From Cyanobacteria bacterium T3Sed10_376R1m (GTDB lineage: Bacteria; Cyanobacteriota; Cyanobacteriia; Cyanobacteriales; Cyanobacteriaceae): a stretch of 5,068 nt of DNA. Under the pieces are notes generated by a model. It was not told where the DNA came from. It did no database searches and saw only the letters and a list, made by a program, of their open reading frames with translations. Shown one piece after another: positions 1 to 5,068 of this stretch (the first letter of the stretch is position 1; each line of letters begins with the position of its first letter). Made by a program: the position numbers and the translations under genes. The DNA is taken from NCBI GenBank assembly GCA_003566215.1, contig PXEJ01000315.1, positions 1 to 5,068 on the forward strand, given 5' to 3'.

Positions 1-516
1 ACCGTTATCGGCTCAATTTTGGGGGCTTTCTTGGTAATTGTTATCCCTTCTGATACCATGCCCTTACTCATCTCCATTTTCATGATTGCCGTTACCGTTT
101 TCTCTGTTATTAACAAAAATAAAGGCATCGAAAAAATAGAAAAACCTAGCCCCACAGCTTTAAAAATTGGCTACGGTTTAACCTTTGGCTTAGGAATCTA
201 TGGTGGTTTTTTCAGTGGCGGTTATGTAACTACCTTAACCGCTAGTTTTATCGGCTTTTTTAATATGACATTTATAGAAGCTGTTGCCATAACAAAGGTT
301 TTGAATATCTTTTCGTCCATCATCGCCACCTTAATTTTTATGACTCAAGGATTAGTTGATTATCAATTAGGGATAATTTTAGGCATAACTATGTTTGTTG
401 GAGCCGTTATTGGCGCTAAAGTCGTTACGAAAATGAGTAATTTATGGCTGCGGAGAATTTTTCTGGTGGTGGTAATTTTTTTGGCAGTGCGCAATTTATT
501 GCAATGGATAAATTGA
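1..516 (+). CDS. TauE/SafE family sulfite/anion exporter, C-terminal part (5' end outside window)
   Basis: The frame is open from base 1, and 171 residues are visible before the TGA stop at 514-516. The family usually has about 250 residues, so roughly 80-90 N-terminal residues are missing. The first Met or Leu codons in the window are internal. The protein is strongly hydrophobic with about five membrane segments. A loop with lysines (INKNKGIEKIEK) is followed by the second half of the TauE repeat. That half shows a glycine-rich helix (GLGIYGGFFSGGY), the FIEAVAITKVLN stretch, a TQGLVDY turn, and a GAVIGAKVVTKM segment with a final helix ending in LLQWIN. This order is typical of the TauE/SafE (DUF81) family of membrane exporters of sulfite, sulfonates or other small anions. 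The substrate cannot be read from the sequence. It is transcribed away from the ExbBD cluster and nothing links it functionally to its neighbours. Confidence 0.85.
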   Translation, partial: TVIGSILGAFLVIVIPSDTMPLLISIFMIAVTVFSVINKNKGIEKIEKPSPTALKIGYGLTFGLGIYGGFFSGGYVTTLTASFIGFFNMTFIEAVAITKVLNIFSSIIATLIFMTQGLVDYQLGIILGITMFVGAVIGAKVVTKMSNLWLRRIFLVVVIFLAVRNLLQWIN

Positions 517-619
517 ATCTGGTGATGAAAAAGCAGAGTATTGTTGTATTGCACAGCAAATTTGACCATAAAAAACTGGAAATGTTTGCTATGGATAATA
601 TTAATTTTCTCTGTCTAAA

Positions 620-637
620 TTCCCCAACTCTGGGGGA
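620..637 (+). terminator. GC-rich tetraloop hairpin in the exporter/zinc-ribbon gap; candidate terminator or dispersed-repeat remnant
   Basis: The arms TTCCCCA (620-626) and TGGGGGA (631-637) pair over seven positions, one of them a T-G wobble, around the four-base loop ACTC. The hairpin stands out in an AT-rich gap and lies about 100 bases after the exporter stop. No T-run follows on either strand, so it is not a classical intrinsic terminator. From memory, similar CCCCA...TGGGGGACTT pieces recur between genes in many cyanobacterial genomes, so it may equally be a repeat remnant. Confidence 0.35.
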
Positions 638-678
638 CTTGTAAATCTGATAAATGTAGTATTATTTGTTTAAATTGG

Positions 679-684
679 TATAAT
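679..684 (+). promoter_or_regulatory. Candidate -10 box for the zinc-ribbon gene
   Basis: A perfect TATAAT lies 28 bases before the ATG at 713. A start of transcription near 691 would give a leader of about 20 bases. The expected -35 region around 655-661 (TGTAGTA) does not resemble TTGACA. The gap is AT-rich, so a chance match is possible. The rest of the gap, 517-712, has no credible gene. The only SD-like element before the ATG is a weak AAAGAAAA. Confidence 0.35.
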
Positions 685-712
685 TAAATCTCCAGTAGAA
701 ATAAAGAAAATA

Positions 713-973
713 ATGGAAGCCTTTACTCGTCAAGCACCAAAATGGACAGAAAAAGCCACCCATGCCCTTAGTTTTTGTTGTCCCAAGTGTGGGGCTTCTT
801 CCCATGAGGCCACTAAAGTATGGCTAAATCGTTTTGCCCCTGTAATGACGGAGGATTATCAGAAAAAATGGCAAGAATTTTATCATTGCCAATGTGAACA
901 AGTTTGGTGGGCTTGGAGTTGCGATCGCAAAGAGTTATTTAATGATCGCAAAGCACCACTAGATCAAGACTAA
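713..973 (+). CDS. Small zinc-ribbon-like protein, cyanobacterial conserved hypothetical (86 aa)
   Basis: This is a complete 86-residue soluble protein. ATG at 713 is the only usual start after an in-frame stop at 671-673. Two cysteine groups are visible: C22/C23-P-K-C26 and C59-Q-C61, with another cysteine at C70. CPKC plus CQC spaced about 33 residues apart suggests a single zinc-ribbon-like site. Between them lies the stretch VWLNRFAPVMTEDYQKKWQEF, and after it the aromatic VWWAWSCDR. The same pattern (VWLNR.AP..TEDY..KWQEFY.C.C..VWWAWS) is familiar to me from small uncharacterised cyanobacterial proteins. That is memory, not a search. Nucleic-acid or protein binding is possible, but no function can be assigned. 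Its stop codon overlaps the stop of the convergent exbD. A HIP1 octamer lies within its 3' part. Confidence 0.8.
   Translation: MEAFTRQAPKWTEKATHALSFCCPKCGASSHEATKVWLNRFAPVMTEDYQKKWQEFYHCQCEQVWWAWSCDRKELFNDRKAPLDQD
921..928. repeat. HIP1 octamer GCGATCGC (copy 1)
   Basis: Palindromic GCGATCGC, the highly iterated octamer abundant in most cyanobacterial genomes, lies inside the zinc-ribbon gene, where it encodes part of SCDRK. A near copy, ATGATCGCAAAG, follows at 942-953. This supports cyanobacterial origin. Confidence 0.85.
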
Positions 974-1608
974 GGGGAAGGAGGAACATCAACAGGAGGC
1001 AAAGGAGATGACCCAGAATCAGGATTAATTGGTAGAGGCATTTGATTGTTAGGAGTCAAATAAGGATTAATACCTGGATTTGGGGTTGTATTTTCCTGAG
1101 GAGCTTGAGAACTACCCGGGAGAGTAGCCAAAGCCACACGACTGCCCCCAACCTCCTTAAGCATATCCAATATCTCCACCACCTGACTATAGCGAACTTC
1201 CTCAGAAGCATGGAGTACCATTAAACCCGTAGGATTAATATCATTATAATTTTTGATGGCACTATACAATTGAACTTGACTAACAGGCTGTTTTTCTAAA
1301 TAAAGCTGCCCTTGATTATCCAAGCTAACCATCAACATTTCCCTCATTTGAGCCTCCCCAGTGGTTGCTTGGGGCAAATTAAGAGTGATTGCCTGTTGCC
1401 TAGAAAAACCCACCGCCGCCAAAATAAAAAATGTCAAAATACAAAAAATAACATCAATCATTGGCACAATTTCAATTCTTACCTCTTGTTGGCTATTGAT
1501 GTCATGCCACAACTTAAGAGGGCGAGGAGTAAATTTGGCAGTGGATGGAGCATAGTTTGCCTCCTCTTCTTTTTTTCGTTCATCCTTGGAAATAAATACT
1601 TCAGTCAT
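970..1608 (-). CDS. exbD: ExbD/TolR family biopolymer transport protein with proline-rich C-terminal tail (212 aa)
   Basis: This is the inner-membrane subunit that, with ExbB, forms a proton-driven motor for energising outer-membrane transport or envelope functions. Residues 1-44 are a hydrophilic, charged cytoplasmic segment. Residues 46-67 form the single membrane helix, with the family signature EIVPMIDVIFCILTFFIL. Asp52 in it corresponds to the essential membrane aspartate (Asp25 of E. coli ExbD). Residues about 70-163 fit the periplasmic ExbD/TolR domain (ITLNLPQA, VSLDNQGQLYL, VVEILDMLKEVGGSRVAL). Residues about 164-212 are an extra tail rich in Pro, Asn and Ser, probably disordered. 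The ATG at 1608 has no clear SD, as is common in cyanobacteria. It lies 68 bases after exbB on the same strand, so the two are probably co-transcribed. ExbD and TolR cannot be told apart here. The symbol names the family. Confidence 0.9.
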   Translation of the reverse strand: MTEVFISKDERKKEEEANYAPSTAKFTPRPLKLWHDINSQQEVRIEIVPMIDVIFCILTFFILAAVGFSRQQAITLNLPQATTGEAQMREMLMVSLDNQGQLYLEKQPVSQVQLYSAIKNYNDINPTGLMVLHASEEVRYSQVVEILDMLKEVGGSRVALATLPGSSQAPQENTTPNPGINPYLTPNNQMPLPINPDSGSSPLPPVDVPPSP

Positions 1609-1611
1609 AGT

Positions 1612-1637
1612 CAGTTAAGAAATAGTGTACAGTTAAG
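1612..1637 (-). repeat. Direct repeat CTTAACTG x2 just upstream of exbD
   Basis: On the coding strand, two identical 8-mers CTTAACTG (1637-1630 and 1619-1612) lie 18 bases apart in the exbB-exbD gap. The second ends three bases before the exbD ATG. The motif recalls the half-sites of cyanobacterial Pho boxes (YTTAACCT), but those are spaced 11 bases apart, so I do not assign a regulator. It may be chance. Confidence 0.3.
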
Positions 1638-1656
1638 GGCAAAGAATTTTGTCTCT

Positions 1657-1662
1657 ATTATA
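1657..1662 (-). promoter_or_regulatory. Possible internal -10 box between exbB and exbD
   Basis: The minus strand reads TATAAT at 1662-1657, 49 bases before the exbD ATG. No TTGACA-like -35 is seen at 16-18 bases spacing (the region overlaps the exbB stop). It could let exbD be transcribed separately, but in AT-rich DNA this may be coincidental. Confidence 0.25.
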
Positions 1663-1676
1663 AAAATTAAGACTGA

Positions 1677-2309
1677 TTATTTTTGATTGCTCATCCAAAG
1701 TTGACGATAGATTAATTCTAAATCACTTCCAGCCTTTCTAAAAATCCTCACTTGGTTATACCAAAAAGCCTGAAATAAGCGATAAAATACCACCGCAATA
1801 ATCGCCACAATCAAACCGACAGCAGTAGAAATTAAGGACTCACCAATACCTAAAGTTACTCCAGTGGTAGAAGCCGTGCCCAAATCACTCAAAGAGATTG
1901 AACCTAAAGACCTAATTAAGCCCAAAACAGTTCCTAATAAACCAAGTAATGGAGATAAAGCGATGACTCCCTCTAAAATTTTGTCCCCTTTGCGCATTAA
2001 AGATAGTTCATCATCAGCACCGGTTTCTAGGGCTAAATGGAACACTTCAGGATCTGGATTATCTAATTGTAAGGGAGTATTAAGGAATTTGCCGAGGGGG
2101 TGATTGCGATAACGGGAGGCAATTTCTCCTGCTTTTCCCCAATTTGTTGTTGCGGTATCCATGATGTTATTTAAAATTTGTTCCTCTTTGACCAACACTT
2201 TTGACCAAAACCAAATGCGCTCGATAATCGTACCTAGAGCTAATATTGATAGAAAGAGTAAAGGCCAGATGGAAAATCCACCCTTTTCAATTAATTCTGC
2301 TAGTGTCAC
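1677..2309 (-). CDS. exbB: MotA/TolQ/ExbB proton channel family protein (210 aa)
   Basis: This is the pore-forming inner-membrane partner of ExbD, using proton flow to drive the motor. Three membrane helices are visible: about residues 13-35 ([22 protein letters not shown]), 113-136 and 150-178. A cytoplasmic domain lies between the first two. The second helix has the signature [15 protein letters not shown] and the third has [17 protein letters not shown]. Thr127, Glu157 and Thr162 line up with functionally important Thr148, Glu176 and Thr181 of E. coli ExbB. The length of 210 is normal for the TolQ/ExbB group. The start is GTG at 2309. No ATG or other start lies between it and the in-frame stop at 2349-2351, and an AAGGA lies 11 bases upstream. 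exbD follows after 68 bases. ExbB, TolQ and generic MotA-like members cannot be told apart without a phylogeny, and no TonB, TolA or receptor gene is in view. Confidence 0.9.
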   Translation of the reverse strand: MTLAELIEKGGFSIWPLLFLSILALGTIIERIWFWSKVLVKEEQILNNIMDTATTNWGKAGEIASRYRNHPLGKFLNTPLQLDNPDPEVFHLALETGADDELSLMRKGDKILEGVIALSPLLGLLGTVLGLIRSLGSISLSDLGTASTTGVTLGIGESLISTAVGLIVAIIAVVFYRLFQAFWYNQVRIFRKAGSDLELIYRQLWMSNQK

Positions 2310-2320
2310 CGTTAATATAA

Positions 2321-2326
2321 TCCTTT
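2321..2326 (-). promoter_or_regulatory. Ribosome binding site supporting the GTG start of exbB
   Basis: The coding strand reads AAAGGA at 2326-2321, at the end of an A-run. Eleven bases separate it from the GTG at 2309. This is the only SD-like element in the leader, and it supports the non-ATG start. A TATAAA at 2334-2329 sits just before it but would leave almost no leader, so I do not call it a promoter. Confidence 0.45.
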
Positions 2327-2371
2327 TTTTTATACAAATTAGTATTGTTTAACTAATTATTGATGATTTAT

Positions 2372-2407
2372 TCTCAATTATCAATCATTGCACAAAATAA
2401 TTTGAGA
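2372..2407. repeat. Inverted repeat in the gap between the large gene and exbB
   Basis: TCTCAATTA (2372-2380) can pair with TAATTTGAGA (2398-2407), giving nine pairs with one bulged base and a 17-base loop. A second, smaller AT-only pairing, ATAATT/AATTAT (2397-2402 and 2410-2415), overlaps the stop of the upstream gene. No T-run follows on the minus strand. It may act as a weak attenuator or mRNA 3'-end structure, or be chance in AT-rich DNA. The rest of the 105-base gap shows only TCAATTATCAATCA-type AT-rich sequence. Confidence 0.25.
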
Positions 2408-2414
2408 TGAATTA

Positions 2415-5068
2415 TCATAAAATTTCGATAATGCCTTTTTGTCCATCAAGACGTACTAATTGATTATCTCGTAAAATTCTGGTGGCGTGGGCAATATCCA
2501 TTACGGCGGGAATACCATATTCCCTAGCAATAATCGCTCCGTGGGAAAGTTTTCCCCCAACTTCCGCAATTAATCCCCCTGCTTGGGCGAGGAGGGGGGA
2601 CCAACCTGCATCGGTATAAGGTACAACTATAATAGTTTCTTTATCAATATTTTTACTCTGCGCAAAGGTACGAATAATTTTAATTTTACCTTCGATAATA
2701 CCGATACTTGCTGGAATGCCTTTTAATTGATTGTTACTAATTTTTGGAGTTATTTTACTATTAATATCAATTTGGGGGGTGTTGCCATAAATTAAATAGG
2801 GGATGGCTTCTATTTGTTTATCCTCTGTCCATTTTTCTTTTCTTTTTTCAATTATATTAATAATATTTTCAGTTTGACTATCTTTTTGGACTAGATTTTT
2901 GATTTCTGATAATTTTAAGAAAAATATATCACCTTTTTGTTGCAATATGTTTTGGTTAATTAAATTATCTTCTAAAGCTAAAATACTATACCTTAAATAA
3001 GCTAATAATTGATTATAAATCTTAGCTACTTTTCCTTTTAGATTTAATCTATCTTGAACTATTTGTTTTTGCCAAGAATTTTTATTATCTTGATTTTTTT
3101 TAGTTTTTAATTCTTTTTGAGTAACGAATCGAGTAAACATTTCACGCATTACCCTAGAGTCTTCTGCCCATCGAGGAATGGATATGTCTGTGGCAACTTG
3201 GCTTAAATAACCGTATTTTTTTAACCATACATCAAGACGATTTAGCACTGATTCTCCATCGCTAGATTCTGCTAAGGCTGTAAAAAAAGAGGCATAGTTA
3301 TTAGAATCAATTTCTTGCATTTGTATTCCTGAAAATAGGTTTCTAGTATCCATTGCAATTTCTTTTAGCTCATTTACTGATGCTATTTCTGGGATATTTT
3401 GGTTGTCTAGTTCTTCGGGAGCAATTTTAAAAATATTTTGACGAATAGCATAACTTAAGGGTGCTAATATATTGAAATAAGTTGCATTTTTTAACACGTT
3501 TAGAATATCGTCTATCCTTGTGAGTAATTCTTGATTATTTAATTCTCTAGGATTTATTTCTTCCAACTCATCTAAAATAGGTGAAAACGTGCGATCGCAC
3601 TTAACCTGAAAATCATTAATAAGAGTCCATTCTTTTTTTAATAATCGCCATAAACCGGGTATATTTTTAAGGGTAGAGAGTAGAGGGGGCTTAGAAAAAT
3701 TTGCGCCCCTAGTCAAAAAGTCTAAACTTTCAGGGGGTAAACCCATTAATAAAAAAATATCTCCTAGTAAAGTAGCATTAAAATAGGCTTGGTGATAGTG
3801 TAAGGTGGCGGTTTGATTAAAGTCTAAAGATTGAGCTTTTTTTCCTAAAACAACCGTAAAAATATTTCCCCAAACTCCACAGGTTAACGGTTGATTAATA
3901 GACCAAGTGAGGGGTCGAATTATTCCGGGGATTACCTCAGCGGCAATTTTTCTTGTCCATAGGGGGTGTAGGGTTGTAATAGGACGGGCTTGAAAAATCC
4001 ACAGAGTTTGGCCATCATAAGACCACTCTATGTCTTGGGGAGTATTTTTGTCAAGGGCTTCAATTTCCCTAACAATTTTTGCCACGGATAAGATTATATC
4101 AACAGGGGTTGTTCCTTCCCCTTCAACATCTTCTTGGGGAAGAAAGACTTGGTACTGTTCGGGGGTTATTTCTCCAGAAACGAGCTTTTGACAATCCCCC
4201 TCCACCACTTCAATACAAACACAGTCTTCTAATTGATTAATCGGATTGCGACTAAACGCTACCCCTGAAAATATTCCCTTAACCTGTCTTTGGACAATGA
4301 CCGATAAGGATTTATTTTTTTCTTTTTTCTTTTTCCTATAGTTAAGGGCGATCGCACTATGATAGGAAGCTAAACAATCAGCTATTCTATATTTAAGAGT
4401 AGGAATATCAGTAATATTGAGATAACTTTCATAAATACCCGCCGCCGAAGCATCGAGGGAATCTTCCCCCCAAGCAGACGAGCGCACAACCAAAGGATTA
4501 TCAGGGGATGGATTAACAAAATTAGCAAAGCTATCCACATCATCCCCTGCCTGAATTATCCAGCCATCAGGAACATTGTAACCCCACTGGATCAAACGAG
4601 AAAGATTAAAAGCTTTTCCTCCCACCTTTTGAACAGGAAGACTTTGTGCAAGGGACATAACCCCACTATCTCCCCTAAAAAAACGAAACACTTTGCTCGA
4701 CTCACTATTAACTTGATTGGGGTTTAAATCTAAATCGTCTGGCATCTGGGAATAAATCCACATTAATAAACTAGCTAATCCAATGGTAGCGAAAATGTAC
4801 TCTGGAGAATTGATTTTCTGGGCAGACAACACCACCACCATTAACACCAACATTCCTAACCTTCCTCCCTTGCGACTCCGAAATAAAGTAAAACTAATGC
4901 CTCCCAACAGAAAAATTAGTAAACCGCCCATGGGATTATGGGTAATAATTCCCCATGTAACATTAGTTGCTCCGGCACCTTTACCCCCCCAATAGCGCCC
5001 CATAACTAAAGCAATGATGGCCAATATTTCCCAGGGTGAACCTAAGGGAAAGAAAGCTCTGGTCATCA
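2415..5068 (-). CDS. PlsY-like membrane domain fused to a PPDK ATP-grasp and phosphohistidine swivelling domain (5' end outside window)
   Basis: A single open frame gives 883 residues from the Met at 5066. It is still open at 5068, where the preceding codon reads NTG. Residues 1-115 resemble the second half of PlsY acyltransferase: membrane helices near 12-26, 46-62, 70-82 and 89-105, with GRYWGGKGAGATNV recalling the GGKG loop. The usual final RHxxNIxRL motif is replaced by MPDDLDL. Residues 145-365 are a PPDK-type ATP-grasp: GGKAFNL (Lys151), VVRSSAWGED (Arg195), IVQRQVKG, DIEW (Glu347) and FQARPIT (Gln359, Arg361). Residues 366-780 are a largely helical region with PLTWS, DISIPRW and KGDIFFL, as in rifampin-phosphotransferase-like enzymes. 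Residues 781-883 are the swivelling domain, with GGKLSHGAIIARE and catalytic His842. There is no PEP/pyruvate TIM barrel. The expected role is ATP-dependent phosphotransfer through a phosphohistidine at the membrane, substrate unknown. The names 'PEP synthase' or 'PlsY' alone would mislead. Confidence 0.85.
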   Translation of the reverse strand, partial: MTRAFFPLGSPWEILAIIALVMGRYWGGKGAGATNVTWGIITHNPMGGLLIFLLGGISFTLFRSRKGGRLGMLVLMVVVLSAQKINSPEYIFATIGLASLLMWIYSQMPDDLDLNPNQVNSESSKVFRFFRGDSGVMSLAQSLPVQKVGGKAFNLSRLIQWGYNVPDGWIIQAGDDVDSFANFVNPSPDNPLVVRSSAWGEDSLDASAAGIYESYLNITDIPTLKYRIADCLASYHSAIALNYRKKKKEKNKSLSVIVQRQVKGIFSGVAFSRNPINQLEDCVCIEVVEGDCQKLVSGEITPEQYQVFLPQEDVEGEGTTPVDIILSVAKIVREIEALDKNTPQDIEWSYDGQTLWIFQARPITTLHPLWTRKIAAEVIPGIIRPLTWSINQPLTCGVWGNIFTVVLGKKAQSLDFNQTATLHYHQAYFNATLLGDIFLLMGLPPESLDFLTRGANFSKPPLLSTLKNIPGLWRLLKKEWTLINDFQVKCDRTFSPILDELEEINPRELNNQELLTRIDDILNVLKNATYFNILAPLSYAIRQNIFKIAPEELDNQNIPEIASVNELKEIAMDTRNLFSGIQMQEIDSNNYASFFTALAESSDGESVLNRLDVWLKKYGYLSQVATDISIPRWAEDSRVMREMFTRFVTQKELKTKKNQDNKNSWQKQIVQDRLNLKGKVAKIYNQLLAYLRYSILALEDNLINQNILQQKGDIFFLKLSEIKNLVQKDSQTENIINIIEKRKEKWTEDKQIEAIPYLIYGNTPQIDINSKITPKISNNQLKGIPASIGIIEGKIKIIRTFAQSKNIDKETIIVVPYTDAGWSPLLAQAGGLIAEVGGKLSHGAIIAREYGIPAVMDIAHATRILRDNQLVRLDGQKGIIEIL
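3591..3598. repeat. HIP1 octamer GCGATCGC (copy 2)
   Basis: Exact palindromic HIP1 copy inside the middle region of the large minus-strand gene, encoding part of KCDRTF. Confidence 0.85.
4348..4355. repeat. HIP1 octamer GCGATCGC (copy 3)
   Basis: Exact HIP1 copy inside the ATP-grasp domain of the large minus-strand gene, encoding part of HSAIAL, next to the A-rich lysine tract. Confidence 0.85.

Noticed and set aside
363..569. 68-codon minus-strand frame
   Set aside because: It lies opposite the exporter 3' end, has no motif and mirrors the exporter's hydrophobic codons.
444..644. 66-codon plus-strand frame running into the gap after the exporter
   Set aside because: Over a third of it overlaps the exporter in another frame, the start has no SD, and the downstream residues show no recognisable pattern.
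994..1028. AGGAGG-like sequences followed by an ATG on the plus strand
   Set aside because: The frame from ATG 1008 stops after six codons. The purine-rich stretches are the complement of proline codons in the exbD tail.
1312..1686. 124-codon plus-strand frame opposite exbD
   Set aside because: It is antisense to the well-supported ExbD coding region, has low-complexity composition and no domain signature.
1864..2352. Two short plus-strand frames opposite exbB (1864-2103 and 2161-2352)
   Set aside because: Both are antisense shadows of ExbB with no motif or SD.
4783..4995. 70-codon plus-strand frame opposite the PlsY-like domain
   Set aside because: It is antisense to the membrane helices, and its composition follows from the complementary hydrophobic codons.
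5064..5066. Met at 5066 as the true start of the large gene
   Set aside because: The Met is two bases from the window edge, the frame stays open, and the following residues align with the middle of PlsY, not its N-terminus. It is probably internal.
2415..5068. Naming the large protein phosphoenolpyruvate synthase (ppsA)
   Set aside because: The ATP-grasp and swivelling domains are present, but the PEP/pyruvate-binding barrel is absent and the domain order differs.

Overview
This window most likely comes from a low-GC cyanobacterium, in the broad range of Geminocystis/Cyanobacterium-like genomes. The lineage is inferred from three copies of the HIP1 octamer GCGATCGC, a small zinc-ribbon protein of a type I associate with cyanobacteria, and AT-rich base composition. 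No marker gene fixes the species.

Layout. Positions 1-516 (+) hold the C-terminal two thirds of a TauE/SafE-type membrane exporter whose start lies outside the window. A 196-base gap follows, with a GC-rich tetraloop hairpin and a candidate -10 box. Next is an 86-residue CxxC/CxC zinc-ribbon protein (713-973, +). It meets, stop codon on stop codon, a leftward set of three genes. Read in their own direction these are a large multidomain protein (2415 to beyond 5068, -), an ExbB/TolQ proton-channel subunit (1677-2309, -) and an ExbD/TolR subunit with a proline-rich tail (970-1608, -).

The most notable item is the large protein. Its visible N-terminus looks like the second half of a PlsY (acyl-phosphate:glycerol-3-phosphate acyltransferase) membrane domain. 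This is followed by a PPDK-type ATP-grasp domain, a roughly 415-residue middle region without a recognised fold, and a C-terminal phosphohistidine swivelling domain that ends the protein. The order matches rifampin-phosphotransferase-like dikinases, not PEP synthase, because there is no PEP/pyruvate TIM barrel. The reading frame is open at the window edge and the first in-window Met falls inside the PlsY-like domain, so the gene almost certainly starts outside.

How the genes work together. ExbB and ExbD form an inner-membrane, proton-motive-force-driven motor that normally energises outer-membrane import or envelope maintenance. No TonB or receptor is present here. The large protein is predicted to be a membrane-anchored ATP-dependent phosphotransferase of unknown substrate. 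It could be co-transcribed with exbBD (105-base gap), but nothing in the sequence proves a functional link. No RNA genes, insertion sequences or CRISPR arrays were seen.
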